The translations under genes were made by a program, and so were the position numbers. From Janthinobacterium sp. J1-1 (GTDB taxonomy: Bacteria; Pseudomonadota; Gammaproteobacteria; Burkholderiales; Burkholderiaceae_D): a stretch of 64,000 nt of DNA. The stretch spans positions 1 to 64,000 of the forward strand of contig NZ_CP132339.1 in NCBI RefSeq assembly GCF_030944405.1. Direction: 5' to 3'. How positions within the stretch are numbered: the stretch's first letter is position 1; each line of letters starts with the position of its first letter. Positions 30,983-40,376 of this stretch are shown in pieces. The notes below the pieces were generated by a model that ran no database searches, was not told the DNA's origin, and saw nothing but the letters and a program-made list of their open reading frames with translations.

Positions 30983-32620
30983 TTACACGCGCGCCAGCTT
31001 GCGCTGCGGCGCCTTCGACAGTTTCGTCACCGGGCGGGACGCCGCCAGGCGCGGGCCGTTCGATTCGTGGGCCGTCAACTTGAAGCGCGACACCAGTTGC
31101 GCCAGCACGGCCGCCTGGTCCTGCATGCTGCCGGCCGCTGCCGCCGCCTGCTCGACCAGCGCCGCATTCTGTTGCGTCACCGAATCCATCTCCGAAATCG
31201 CCTGGTTCACATGGCCGATGCCCGTGCTTTGCTCGTGCGAGGCGGCCGTGATATCGGCCATGATGTCGGTCACGCGCGAGACGCTGGCCACCACCTGATC
31301 CATCGTCGTGCCCGCCTGCGCCACCAGGGTGCTGCCGGCGGCGATGCTGTCGACCGAGGCGCCGATCAGGGCCTTGATTTCCTTGGCGGCCGCCGCCGAG
31401 CGCTGCGCCAGGTTGCGCACTTCCGACGCCACCACCGCAAAGCCGCGGCCCTGCTCGCCGGCGCGCGCCGCTTCCACGGCGGCGTTCAGCGCCAGGATAT
31501 TGGTCTGGAAGGCGATGCCGTCGATCACGCCGATAATGTCGACGATCTTGCGCGAAGACGCATTGATGGTGTCCATGGTGCCGATCACCTGTGCCACCAC
31601 GGCGCCACCCTGACGCGCCACGGCCGAGGCCGATTGGGCCAGTTCATTGGCCTGCACGGCGTTGCCCGTGTTTTGCGTCACGGTCGAGGTCAGCTCTTCC
31701 ATCGAGGCGGCTGTTTCTTCCAGCGAACTGGCCTGCATTTCGGTGCGCGCCGACAAGTCCATATTGCCGCTGGCGATCTCGCTCGACGCCGTGGCGATGG
31801 TCTCGGCGCTGTGGCGAATTTCGCTGATGGCGGTGGCCAGGTTGGCCTGCATGGTTTTCATCGCATACAACACGCTGTGGCGGTCCCTGGCATGGGTGTG
31901 CACGTCGACGCTCAGGTCGTTGTCGGCGATCTTGGCCGCCACGTCGGCCGCGTATTCCGGGTCGCCGCCCAGCGCATGGCGCAGGCTGCGGTTGATCATC
32001 ACCACCACGCCACCGAGGACGAGGCAGACCAGTACCAGCAGGCCCAGCGACATCAGCAGGGTTTGCCGGAAGGCCGTGTCGATATCGTCCATATAGACGC
32101 CGACCACGATGTTCCAGCTCCACGGTTTGTAGGCGGCCACGCGGCTCAGCTTGGGTTCGGCGTTTTTCTGGCCGGGACGGGGGAAGTGATAGCGCACAAA
32201 ACCCTTGCCCGTCTCGCTCTTGCCGACCGCCACGATGTCGCGGTACAGATAGGTGCCGTTGGCATCCTTGAAGTCGGACATGTTCTTGCCGTCCGTCTGC
32301 GGTGCGGCCGGGTTCATCACCACCACGGCGTCCAGGTTGATGACGGCCAGGTAACCGGTCTCGCCGAAGCGCATGCTCCTGATGACGGCCAGGGCCTGCT
32401 TTTGCGCTTCCTGCGTGGTCAGCGCGCCGCTGGCGGCCAGTTCGCCGAACATCTTGACGGCGCCCAGGCCCTGGTCGGCCGCGTTGGTGATGTCGGCGCT
32501 GCGCTCTTCGATGCGGATCTTGCGCACTTCGAAGGCGTTATAGACAAAGATAATCGAAATACACAGCAGGCTGCAAATCAGGGGTATCCATAATTTCTGC
32601 TTGAACGACAGTTTATTCAT
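30983..32620 (-). CDS. Methyl-accepting chemotaxis protein (single Cache sensor)
   Basis: 545 residues. An N-terminal helix ([20 protein letters not shown]) precedes a single Cache-type periplasmic domain (about 35-185; [20 protein letters not shown] and [13 protein letters not shown]), typical of receptors for small organic acids. A second helix ([20 protein letters not shown]), a degenerate HAMP and the signalling domain with [20 protein letters not shown] follow. Unlike the other two receptors in this window, it has no WEEF tail and ends in a basic stretch, so it would depend on other receptors for efficient methylation. Confidence 0.94.
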   Translation of the reverse strand: MNKLSFKQKLWIPLICSLLCISIIFVYNAFEVRKIRIEERSADITNAADQGLGAVKMFGELAASGALTTQEAQKQALAVIRSMRFGETGYLAVINLDAVVVMNPAAPQTDGKNMSDFKDANGTYLYRDIVAVGKSETGKGFVRYHFPRPGQKNAEPKLSRVAAYKPWSWNIVVGVYMDDIDTAFRQTLLMSLGLLVLVCLVLGGVVVMINRSLRHALGGDPEYAADVAAKIADNDLSVDVHTHARDRHSVLYAMKTMQANLATAISEIRHSAETIATASSEIASGNMDLSARTEMQASSLEETAASMEELTSTVTQNTGNAVQANELAQSASAVARQGGAVVAQVIGTMDTINASSRKIVDIIGVIDGIAFQTNILALNAAVEAARAGEQGRGFAVVASEVRNLAQRSAAAAKEIKALIGASVDSIAAGSTLVAQAGTTMDQVVASVSRVTDIMADITAASHEQSTGIGHVNQAISEMDSVTQQNAALVEQAAAAAGSMQDQAAVLAQLVSRFKLTAHESNGPRLAASRPVTKLSKAPQRKLARV

Positions 32621-32879
32621 GCGTGTCTCCTACTTGTATTTTTGCAGCGGCATGGGCTTGCCCCGCTGCCATGGCGGGCATGGCAATGCGGCGGCGCCGG
32701 CACTCTGGCGGCGCCGATCAGACGGTTCCAGCATACGCTCGAACTGGCCTTATTTACAATGCTATCTGGCAATGTTTTTTTGCCGGTGTTGTTAATGCGT
32801 TGCTGGCAGGGCGGGCAGATAAGGGGAAGGAAAACTGTGGCAGAATGCGCGTCTGAAACGCTGCTTACGAAAGAAACGC

Positions 32880-33245
32880 ATGACCAAGAACGACGCCATG
32901 AAACGCATCAACGACCGCCTGGGCAAACCCACCCTGACGGACAAGAACACGCATTTTTCCAGCGTGACCAACTATGGCACGGACGAAGGCTGGTGGCTGA
33001 AGATACCCTTCCTGACCTTCAAGCAAGAACTGCACTTCATCCTCAACAACGAGAAGACCAAGAGCTTCCAGCATTTGAAAGTTGGCGCGAACCAGATCCT
33101 CAGCCCCGGCATGAAGTTCCGCAGCACCGACGGCGCCGCCGACGCCTTCATGTCGGCCTCGACGCCGAAGCGCCTGATCGACCTGCTTGACGGCGGCAGC
33201 AAGTACAATTTCACGAAACACCTGGTCAGCGAATACCGCTACTGA
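32880..33245 (+). CDS. Hypothetical cytosolic protein
   Basis: 121 residues (MTKNDAMKRINDRLGKPTLT...), with no signal peptide, membrane segment or cysteine. It is mixed-charge, with aromatic-rich stretches (DEGWWLKIPFLTFKQELHF) and ends HLVSEYRY. Codon use is typical of the host, a usable ribosome site (AAGAAA) precedes the ATG, and a hairpin terminator follows, so it looks real. I recognise no family. It is convergent with folE. Confidence 0.65.
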   Translation: MTKNDAMKRINDRLGKPTLTDKNTHFSSVTNYGTDEGWWLKIPFLTFKQELHFILNNEKTKSFQHLKVGANQILSPGMKFRSTDGAADAFMSASTPKRLIDLLDGGSKYNFTKHLVSEYRY

Positions 33246-33257
33246 CCCGGCAGACGT

Positions 33258-33282
33258 AAAAAAGGCGGCATCGCGCCGCCTT
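33258..33282. terminator. Convergent terminator (hypothetical gene / folE)
   Basis: Perfect AAGGCGGC / GCCGCCTT stem with a 5-nt loop. The A-run on its left serves as a T-run for folE on the minus strand. Confidence 0.82.
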
Positions 33283-33304
33283 CTGAGTGCATCGACAGCG
33301 AAAA

Positions 33305-33871
33305 TCAGCTTTCGCGCGCCAGTGCCAGGAACTCCGTGCGCATGGCCAAATTCGGCTGCAGCTCGCCCAGCATGGCCGAGGTAATGGTTTCCTCGCCGGG
33401 CGTGCGGATGCCGCGGCTTTCCATGCACAGGTGGCGGCAGCGCACGACCACGCCGACCGCTTTCGGTTCCAGCACTTCCATCAGCGCATTGGCGATCTGC
33501 ATCGTCATGCGTTCCTGCACCTGCAGGCGTTTCGAGAAGCAATCGACCAGGCGCGTCAGTTTCGACAGGCCGACGATTTTGCCGTTCGGCACGTAGCCGA
33601 TGGTGGCCTTGCCGAAGAATGGCGCCAGGTGGTGTTCGCAATGGCTGTAGACGGGAATGCCGCGCACGACGATCAGTTCGTTGTACTGCTCCGCGCCATC
33701 TTCAAACGCCTTCAGCAATTCGACCGGGTCCTGGCCATAGCCCGAGGTCCAGTGTTTCCAGGCTTTCGTGACGCGCGCCGGGGTTTCCAGCAAGCCTGGA
33801 CGTTGCGGGTCTTCGCCTATGCTGGTGATCAGGCGGCGCCAGTCGTCTTCGGTGAATTCTTCGTGTGCCAT
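33305..33871 (-). CDS. folE: GTP cyclohydrolase I
   Basis: Converts GTP to 7,8-dihydroneopterin triphosphate, the first step of folate and pterin synthesis. 188 residues with zinc and active-site motifs: HCEHHLAPFFGKATIGYVP, GLSKLTRLVD, SKRLQVQERMTMQIA, and RHLCMESRG, which supplies the second zinc Cys. Normal length for a bacterial FolE. It lies 74 bp after nudC on the same strand and could share its transcript; it ends at a strong terminator. Confidence 0.96.
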   Translation of the reverse strand: MAHEEFTEDDWRRLITSIGEDPQRPGLLETPARVTKAWKHWTSGYGQDPVELLKAFEDGAEQYNELIVVRGIPVYSHCEHHLAPFFGKATIGYVPNGKIVGLSKLTRLVDCFSKRLQVQERMTMQIANALMEVLEPKAVGVVVRCRHLCMESRGIRTPGEETITSAMLGELQPNLAMRTEFLALARES

Positions 33872-33945
33872 GCTAAAACTTCCTCAAATTTTCAATTGCC
33901 GCCAGTATATAGAAAACTGGACCGGCTGCCTTGACCGGCCGGCTT

Positions 33946-34782
33946 TTACAGCGCCGGCGGTGGCCGGTGCGCCCGCACCAGCAGGGCCGAGATCGACACG
34001 CTGGAGGTCGCCTCCGGCCATACATCGCCGGGGCCGAACCAGCGCGCTTCGGCGATCTCGTTCTCGTCCAGGCGGATCTCGCCATCGAGGTAGTCGGCCG
34101 TAAAGGCCAGCATCAGCGAATGGGGAAACGGCCACGACTGGCTCATGAAGTAGCGCAGGTTGTGCACCCGCAAGCCCACCTCTTCCATCACTTCGCGGTG
34201 CACGGCCTCTTCCACCGATTCGCCCGCTTCCAGGAAACCGGCCAGCGGACTGTAGCGCTGTGACGGCGAATGCTTGTGCATCGCCAGCAACACCTGCTCG
34301 CCCTTGCGGATCAGCACCATCATGGCCGGCGAAATGCGCGGATAGGCCATCATGCCGCAGCCCAGGCACTTGAAGCAGCGCTCGCCCGGCAGGCGCACCA
34401 TGGGCGTGGCGCAGACGCCGCAATAGCGGTGCGTGCGCGCCCATTCGGCCAGCTGCACGGCGCGGCTGGCCAGGCCGACAAAACCATCGTCGAGCACGTT
34501 GAAGAGGCTGCGCAGGCCGCGCCATTCCAGGCTGGCGTCCAGCAAGGTTTCGTCATCGACCCAGACTGTCTGGCAATAGCGGCCCTGCCAGAGGCCGACC
34601 GGCTGGGCCCGCGCCAGGTCGACCCCGAGCGCGCCCACCTGGTCGGCGGACGGCAAGGCCAGGTCGGGGCTGCGCAGCAGCAGGCGGCCGCGATGGAAGA
34701 CAAAGGTCAGGGTCTCGGCCGGCGACGGCGACGGCACGGGAACATCGATCAGGGGAACAAAGGCATTCGGCGTTTCCAGCAT
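33946..34782 (-). CDS. nudC: NAD(H) pyrophosphatase / deNADding Nudix enzyme
   Basis: Hydrolyses NADH to NMNH and AMP and removes NAD caps from RNA 5' ends. The 278 residues contain a Cys4 zinc ribbon (CGVCATPM ... CFKCLGCGMMAYPR), the Nudix box around GFLEAGESVEEAV and REVMEEVGL, and the NudC-specific SQSWPFPHSLM motif that sets NADH specificity. All key residues are present. Length is near the family norm (about 260-280). Confidence 0.95.
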   Translation of the reverse strand: MLETPNAFVPLIDVPVPSPSPAETLTFVFHRGRLLLRSPDLALPSADQVGALGVDLARAQPVGLWQGRYCQTVWVDDETLLDASLEWRGLRSLFNVLDDGFVGLASRAVQLAEWARTHRYCGVCATPMVRLPGERCFKCLGCGMMAYPRISPAMMVLIRKGEQVLLAMHKHSPSQRYSPLAGFLEAGESVEEAVHREVMEEVGLRVHNLRYFMSQSWPFPHSLMLAFTADYLDGEIRLDENEIAEARWFGPGDVWPEATSSVSISALLVRAHRPPPAL

Positions 34783-34951
34783 GCGGCACCAAGTAGGGAG
34801 GGAGGTTGAGCATCATACTCCGGCGCAAGTATCGCGTGCGCAGCGTGCGTGATAGCACCAGTCCATGCGGGTTTGCAAGACCCTGCGGAAAATCACAGTG
34901 TGTTTTTTTCGGCACATAAAAACGTTGCGTTAACGAGACTTAAACGAGACT

Positions 34952-34970
34952 GATAACGATTCTCATTTAC
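34952..34970. promoter_or_regulatory. Candidate Fur box upstream of the siderophore receptor
   Basis: GATAACGATTCTCATTTAC matches the 19-bp Fur consensus GATAATGATTATCATTATC at most positions. It lies 108 bp upstream of the TonB-dependent receptor start, where iron-replete Fur would repress transcription. The rest of the 295-bp gap shows nothing further that I can support. Confidence 0.75.
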
Positions 34971-35077
34971 GGAATGGCGGGCAATTATTACAATGTCATT
35001 CACCGTTTCCCAGCCAGTGCGCATGCGGCCGCAGCGCAGGGCAGAGACACCTACCCTGATCATAACGAGAGAGCAAG

Positions 35078-37477
35078 ATGGCAATCAAGAGCCGCAAGCA
35101 CGTCCAATCCCGCTTCAACCAACATGTCGGCGCCGCCCTGGCCGTCATGCTGCTGCCCGTCGCAGCACAGGCCGCAGACCCTGCCGGCCAGAGCGCACCG
35201 GCATCGCAACAAATGCTGAACGAAGTTACCATCGTTGGTGCCAAGGAAAACGACTTCAAGGCCGACAAGGCCTCGTCGCCGAAATACACGGAAGCATTGG
35301 TCAATACGCCGCAAACCATCGTCGTAATCAAGAAAGAACTGATCGAACAGCAGGGCGCACTGACCCTGACCGACGCGCTGCGCAACACGCCAGGCGTGGG
35401 CACCTTCTTCCTCGGCGAAAACGGCAACACGAATACGGGCGACGCGGTCTACATGCGCGGCTTTGACGCCTCGAGCAGCATCTACGTCGACGGCGTGCGC
35501 GACATCGGCTCGATCTCGCGCGACGTGTTCAACATCGAACAGATCGACGTGCTGAAAGGCCCGGCCGGCACCGACGGCGGCCGTGGTTCGCCGACCGGCT
35601 CGATCAACCTGGTCAGCAAGACGCCGAACCTGGAAAACAGCATCAATTCGCTGATCACGGTCGGCAGCGGCAAGCAGAAGCGCGCCACCGCCGACTGGAA
35701 CCGCGTGATCGACACCGACTCGGGCACCGCCTTCCGCCTGAACCTGCTGAAACAGGACAGCGGCAATGCCGCCCGCGACGTCGTGAAAAACGAGCGCTGG
35801 GCGATCGCCCCGTCGGTCACCTTTGGCCTGGGCAAACCGACCCGCGTCACCGCCAGCTTCCTGCACGTCGACCAGGACAACGTGCCGGACGGCGGCGTGC
35901 CGACCATCGGCCTGCCAGGCTATGTCGGACCGGACAATCCGGCCAACGCGACGGGTGCCAATCCGGTTCCTGTGCGCACCTATATCAATGCCGCGCCAAA
36001 AGTCGATCCGAAGAATTTCTACGGCCTGTCGTCGGACTACGACAAGGTCAAGGCCGACATGTTCACGGTCAAGGTCGACCATGACTTCTCGCCGAACGTG
36101 AAGCTGCAGAACGTCACGCGCTGGGGCAAGACCAAGCAGGACTACCTGCTGTCGGCCTTCATGGGCTCAAGCGCCAACCTGGTGACCAACAATGCGGCGC
36201 TGGGTGCCGTACCGGGCAATCCGTCGACCTGGCTGCTGGCGCGCTCGAACCGCACCATCAAGGACCAGAAAAACACCATCCTGACCAACCAGTCGACGGT
36301 CACTGCCGCGTTCAACACGGGCGCGGTCAAGCATTCGCTGGTCGGTGGCTTCGAGTTCACCACCGAGAAACAGACCAACTACAGCTATGTCGCTTCCAGC
36401 CTGGGCGCCAGCGTTGCCGCGCCGACGGCCGCCAACCCGCGCACCATTCCGCTGGCCAATCTGTACAACCCGAATCCGAACGAAAGCACGACGGTATTCA
36501 GGCCGGTACGCAGCGGCGCCACCACCGACGGCCAGATCGACACGCAAAGCCTGTATCTGTTCGACACGCTGAAGTTCAACGACCAGTGGCAAGTGAGCGG
36601 CGGCGTACGGGCCGACCATTTCAACACCAAATACAATGCCATCACCTTGCAGGCGGCGGCCGCCACCGGCCAGCCACAGCTGATTCCGGTCGGCACGCCG
36701 ATCGGCAGCAGCCTGTCGCTGAGCGACACCGTGTACAACGGCAAGATCTCTGCCATGTACAAGCCGACCCCGGACAGCAGCGTGTATGCCTTGTACTCGA
36801 CCTCGAAAGCGCCGCCAGGCACCAACTTCACCCTGAGCACGGCTGCCAGCAGCGCCCAGAACCTGAGCTACGACCCGCAGGAAACCACCACCAAGGAAAT
36901 CGGTACCAAGTGGGACTTGCTCAAGCAAAAACTGTCGCTGACGGCCGCGCTGTACCAGACCACGGTCACCAATGAAGTGGAGCAAGACCCGGTCATCTCC
37001 ACCATCTACTACCAGACGGGCGAAAAGCGCGTGCAGGGCGTGGAACTGGGCGTGGTTGGCGAAGTCATGCGTGACTGGCTGGTCAGCGCCGGCTACACCC
37101 GCATGAACACCAGCGTCAAATCGGGCCGCGTGGTGACCGCCAGCGGCATCAACAACCTGAGCTACACGCCAAAACAGGCATTCACGGCCTGGACCTCGTA
37201 CACCCTGCCATTCGGCCTGAAGATCGGCGGCGGCGGTCGTTATGTCGGTGAAATGCTGCGCGGCACCGACGGCGCCTACGGCACCCCGGCCCGCATCGAT
37301 TCCTACTGGGTGTTCGACGCCATGGCAACCTACACGGTCAACAAGAACCTGGACCTGCAGCTGAATGCCTACAACCTGGCCGACAAGACCTATGTGGCGG
37401 CCATCAACAAGAGCGGCTACCGCTACACGCCAGGCCAGCCACGCTCGTTCAGCCTGACGGCCAACGTCAAGTTCTAG
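35078..37477 (+). CDS. TonB-dependent siderophore receptor (Fiu/catecholate type)
   Basis: Outer-membrane receptor that imports ferric siderophores with TonB energy. 799 residues. A signal peptide ends near VAAQA-A. The plug domain (about 50-170) has VNTPQTIVVIKKELIEQQ, LRNTPGV, MRGFDASSSIYVDGVRD and DVLKGPAGT, the pattern of catecholate receptors such as Fiu. A 22-strand barrel ends in SLTANVKF with terminal Phe. A Fur box upstream supports iron control. No siderophore synthesis, PiuC or ABC import genes lie beside it, so uptake across the inner membrane must be encoded elsewhere. Confidence 0.95.
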   Translation: MAIKSRKHVQSRFNQHVGAALAVMLLPVAAQAADPAGQSAPASQQMLNEVTIVGAKENDFKADKASSPKYTEALVNTPQTIVVIKKELIEQQGALTLTDALRNTPGVGTFFLGENGNTNTGDAVYMRGFDASSSIYVDGVRDIGSISRDVFNIEQIDVLKGPAGTDGGRGSPTGSINLVSKTPNLENSINSLITVGSGKQKRATADWNRVIDTDSGTAFRLNLLKQDSGNAARDVVKNERWAIAPSVTFGLGKPTRVTASFLHVDQDNVPDGGVPTIGLPGYVGPDNPANATGANPVPVRTYINAAPKVDPKNFYGLSSDYDKVKADMFTVKVDHDFSPNVKLQNVTRWGKTKQDYLLSAFMGSSANLVTNNAALGAVPGNPSTWLLARSNRTIKDQKNTILTNQSTVTAAFNTGAVKHSLVGGFEFTTEKQTNYSYVASSLGASVAAPTAANPRTIPLANLYNPNPNESTTVFRPVRSGATTDGQIDTQSLYLFDTLKFNDQWQVSGGVRADHFNTKYNAITLQAAAATGQPQLIPVGTPIGSSLSLSDTVYNGKISAMYKPTPDSSVYALYSTSKAPPGTNFTLSTAASSAQNLSYDPQETTTKEIGTKWDLLKQKLSLTAALYQTTVTNEVEQDPVISTIYYQTGEKRVQGVELGVVGEVMRDWLVSAGYTRMNTSVKSGRVVTASGINNLSYTPKQAFTAWTSYTLPFGLKIGGGGRYVGEMLRGTDGAYGTPARIDSYWVFDAMATYTVNKNLDLQLNAYNLADKTYVAAINKSGYRYTPGQPRSFSLTANVKF

Positions 37478-37510
37478 GACGCGTCTGACTCAGGCAGTAC
37501 CGCAGTATCG

Positions 37511-37541
37511 AAAGGCCCCGCCGCGTGCGGGGCCTTTTTTA
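37511..37541 (+). terminator. Rho-independent terminator of the TonB receptor gene
   Basis: AAAGGCCCCGC / GCGGGGCCTTT stem with a CGCGT-type loop and a T-run, 34 bp after the stop codon. Confidence 0.93.
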
Positions 37542-37577
37542 TTGTCCTGATAATCTTGCTTTTCTGGCGGCGTGGCA

Positions 37578-37599
37578 GCTGTATGAAAACTCATACAGC
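37578..37599. promoter_or_regulatory. Palindromic upstream activator site of dctA (candidate DctD site)
   Basis: Perfect 9-bp inverted repeat GCTGTATGA-N4-TCATACAGC, centred about 135 bp upstream of the sigma-54 promoter at 37715-37730. Position and symmetry suit an enhancer site for DctD, encoded at 42277-43623. The assignment to DctD is inference. Confidence 0.6.
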
Positions 37600-37714
37600 C
37601 GAGCTTGGCCGCGTCCAATATTTCGCGCAATACCCGCCCCCGTGCTACATCCTGACAACAAAAAAGCGTATTGAAATCAAGACCTTAATAAGTTCTGTAC
37701 CAAAAGTCGTTTTC

Positions 37715-37730
37715 AGGCATATCCTTTGCT
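37715..37730 (+). promoter_or_regulatory. Sigma-54 (-24/-12) promoter of dctA
   Basis: AGGCATATCCTTTGCT: the invariant GG (37716-37717) and GC (37728-37729) are separated by exactly 10 bp, and TTTGCT matches the -12 element well. The start would lie near 37741, about 118 bp before dctA. It fits control by the sigma-54-dependent regulator DctD. Confidence 0.7.
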
Positions 37731-37858
37731 ATGTAGTGACTTTGCAGCAAATAAACGCTGGCACGCAAGAGCTTGTTTCTCGGCAATATTCCTTCCAAGC
37801 TTAAGTTGCTCGCTATCAATAATCCGCTCACAGCGGCGATTTACTGGAGGAGTCACCC

Positions 37859-39172
37859 ATGAAAAAGAAACGGCCATTAACCCTTTACATCCTGATTGCC
37901 ATGATTTTGGGCATTCTGGTGGGCTATGCCTGCAACACCACTTTCCCGGACGAGAAGGTCAGCGCGCAGATTGCGGGCAATATTTCCATCGTCACCGATA
38001 TCTTCCTGCGCCTGATCAAGATGATCATTGCGCTGCTGGTGTTCTCCACCCTGACGGTCGGCATCGCCCACATGGGTGACGGCAAGACGGCGGGCCGCAT
38101 CGGCCTGAAAGCCATGTGCTGGTTCCTGGTCGCCTCGCTGGTATCGCTGGCGCTGGGCATGGTGCTGTCGAATATCATGCAGCTCGGCACCAACCTGGGC
38201 TTGCCGCTGCCGGACGTGCACGCGTCGACCAATCTGAAGACCGCCGCTTTCACCATGAAAGACTTCTTCACGCACCTGGTGCCGAAGTCGCCGATCGAGG
38301 CGATGGCCAACAATGAAATCCTGCAAGTGCTGGTGTTTTCCATCTTCTTCGGCGGCGCACTGGCCGGCCTGGGCGAATCGGGCAAGGCGCTCACCAATGT
38401 GATCGACCAATTGGCGCAAGTCATGCTGCGCATCACCGGCACCATCATGAATCTGGCCCCGCTGGCCGTGTTTGCCGCAATGGCCTCGGTGGTTACCACC
38501 CACGGCCTGGGCGTGCTGGTCACGTTTGCCAAATTCATGGGTGGCTTCTATGTCGGCCTGATCTGCCTGTGGGCGCTGCTGGTCGGCGCCGGCTTTGTGG
38601 TCATCGGCCCGCGCATCTTCAAGCTGGTCGGCCTGATCCGCGAACCGTTCCTGCTGGCTTTTTCGACTGCCAGCTCGGAAGCGGCGTATCCGAAACTGCT
38701 GACGGCGCTCGACCAGTTCGGCGTGGACCGCAAGATCTCCAGCTTCGTCATGCCGCTGGGCTACTCGTTCAACCTGGATGGCTCGATGATGTACTGCACC
38801 TTTGCCGTGCTGTTCATTGCCCAGGCCTATGGCATCGACCTCTCGGTCGGCACCCAGATCACCATGCTGCTGCTGCTGATGCTGACCTCGAAGGGCATCG
38901 CCGGCGTGCCGCGCGCCTCGCTGGTGGTGATTGCCGCCACCTTGACGCAATTTAATATCCCTGAGGCAGGCCTGCTGCTGCTGATGGGCGTGGACCAGTT
39001 CCTCGACATGGGCCGTTCGGCCACCAACGCGGTCGGCAATGCCGTCGCCACGGCGGTCGTTGCCAAGTGGGAAGGTGGCCTGGCCACCGAAGAAGAAGCG
39101 GCGGCAGCCAATGCCGCCAACATGAATACCGAAAGCCATTGGGGCGAAGCAGATCACGCTAACAAGGCTTAA
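37859..39172 (+). CDS. dctA: C4-dicarboxylate:cation symporter DctA
   Basis: Imports succinate, fumarate and malate across the inner membrane with protons or sodium. 437 residues with about eight helices plus two re-entrant loops. Family marks are FLRLIKMIIALLVFSTLTVGI, the Ser-rich loop AFSTASSEAAYPKLL, the binding motif SFNLDGSMMYCTFAV, and MGRSATNAVGNAVATAVVAKWEG near the C terminus. A GGAGGAG-type ribosome site precedes the ATG, and a sigma-54 promoter and palindrome lie upstream. dctB-dctD, 1.2 kb downstream, should regulate it. Aspartate or glutamate transport is a less likely alternative. Confidence 0.93.
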   Translation: MKKKRPLTLYILIAMILGILVGYACNTTFPDEKVSAQIAGNISIVTDIFLRLIKMIIALLVFSTLTVGIAHMGDGKTAGRIGLKAMCWFLVASLVSLALGMVLSNIMQLGTNLGLPLPDVHASTNLKTAAFTMKDFFTHLVPKSPIEAMANNEILQVLVFSIFFGGALAGLGESGKALTNVIDQLAQVMLRITGTIMNLAPLAVFAAMASVVTTHGLGVLVTFAKFMGGFYVGLICLWALLVGAGFVVIGPRIFKLVGLIREPFLLAFSTASSEAAYPKLLTALDQFGVDRKISSFVMPLGYSFNLDGSMMYCTFAVLFIAQAYGIDLSVGTQITMLLLLMLTSKGIAGVPRASLVVIAATLTQFNIPEAGLLLLMGVDQFLDMGRSATNAVGNAVATAVVAKWEGGLATEEEAAAANAANMNTESHWGEADHANKA

Positions 39173-39176
39173 ACCG

Positions 39177-39207
39177 AATGGCCCGCCACAAGCGGGCCAT
39201 TGTTTTA
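39177..39207 (+). terminator. Rho-independent terminator of dctA
   Basis: AATGGCCCGC / GCGGGCCATT stem with a CACAA loop and GTTTT tail, just after the dctA stop. Confidence 0.9.
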
Positions 39208-39275
39208 ATCTCAATGTTGAGTAACAAGCAGTCGGGCAGTGCGATCAGTAGTTAACCTTAATCAGAGAGATTTTC

Positions 39276-40268
39276 ATGAAAAAAGTCCTGTTTACCTTAA
39301 TGGCTTTGGGTGCTTCGTGCACCGCCCTGGCGCAATCGAGCGTCACCATCTACGGCGTGGCCGATGCCGGCCTGGTCGTCGACAAGGATGCCACCGGCAA
39401 CCGCCTGACCCGCGTCGCGTCCGGCGTCGCTTCCGGCTCGCGTATCGGCTTCAAGGGCAAGGAAGACCTGGGCAACGGTTTGTCCGCCCTGTTCGTGCTG
39501 GAAAGCGGTTTCAATATCGACACCGGTACCTCGGGCCAGGGCGGCCTGCTGTTCGGCCGCCAGGCCTACGTGGGCTTGAGCGGCACGGGCGGCACCGTCA
39601 CCCTGGGCCGCCAGTACTCGCCGTACTACCTGGCCCTGCGCGACGTGGCCGACCCGTTTGTCATCGGCCTGGCCGGCACGGCGTCGAACATCATGGCCAC
39701 CGGCAATATCCGCGTCGACAATATGGCGCAGTACAGCACGCCGACCTGGAACAAGCTGTCGGCCGACGTGGCCTACGGTTTTGGTGAAGTGGCGGACGAC
39801 AATGCGAAAAACCGCAGCCTGGGCGGCGCCGTGCATTACATCGACGGCCCGCTGAACCTGACCGTCACCCACCACCGCAAGGAAAACGTCGCCGGTACCG
39901 ACCAGACCCGCAACAGCCTGCTGGCCATGCGCTATGACTTCGGCGTGGCGCAAGCCAACCTCGGCTACGCCGACAACCGCGCCCTGGCCAGTGTCAAAAG
40001 CAACGACGTGCTGCTGGGCGTGAGCGTGCCATTCGGCCCGACCAAGGTGGTCGCCTCGTATATCCGCCACAACGACAAGAGCAACCTGAACCGCGACGCC
40101 CAGCAATGGGCCATCGGCGCCTACTACGCCCTGTCCAAGCGCAGCGACCTGTACACCGGTTACGGCCATATCAGCAACAAGAACGGCGCCACGTTTGTCG
40201 TTGGCAACGCCACCGACAACGGTACCGGCAACAGTGGTTTCAACCTGGGCATGCGTCATCTGTTCTGA
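39276..40268 (+). CDS. Gram-negative porin (Burkholderiales type)
   Basis: Outer-membrane diffusion channel, 330 residues. A signal peptide (MKKVLFTLMALGASCTALA) is followed by QSSVTIYGVADAGLVVDKD, the typical start of beta-proteobacterial 16-strand porins. GSRIGFKGKEDLGNGLSALF comes next, and the protein ends GMRHLF with the C-terminal Phe needed for barrel assembly. It sits between dctA and dctBD, so it may help dicarboxylates cross the outer membrane; that is inferred from position. Confidence 0.94.
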   Translation: MKKVLFTLMALGASCTALAQSSVTIYGVADAGLVVDKDATGNRLTRVASGVASGSRIGFKGKEDLGNGLSALFVLESGFNIDTGTSGQGGLLFGRQAYVGLSGTGGTVTLGRQYSPYYLALRDVADPFVIGLAGTASNIMATGNIRVDNMAQYSTPTWNKLSADVAYGFGEVADDNAKNRSLGGAVHYIDGPLNLTVTHHRKENVAGTDQTRNSLLAMRYDFGVAQANLGYADNRALASVKSNDVLLGVSVPFGPTKVVASYIRHNDKSNLNRDAQQWAIGAYYALSKRSDLYTGYGHISNKNGATFVVGNATDNGTGNSGFNLGMRHLF

Positions 40269-40289
40269 TCACGCCTAGCTCCCGCCAGA

Positions 40290-40320
40290 GCCGCCGGAGT
40301 CCGTTCCGGCGGCTTTTTTC
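40290..40320 (+). terminator. Rho-independent terminator of the porin gene
   Basis: GCCGCCGG / CCGGCGGC stem with an 8-nt loop, followed by TTTTTT. Confidence 0.92.
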
Positions 40321-40376
40321 ATTTATGCGCGCCGCTTGATGCGATACTGTGGCCTCTTGCAGTCTGACACCGAACC

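Noticed and set aside
32667..32685. TGCCATG / CATGGCA inverted repeat upstream of a chemoreceptor gene
   Set aside because: Seven base pairs in GC-rich sequence with no supporting context.
37745..37770. TGGCACG-like sigma-54 element near 37760
   Set aside because: The GG and GC are 9 bp apart instead of the strictly required 10; the site at 37715-37730 fits.
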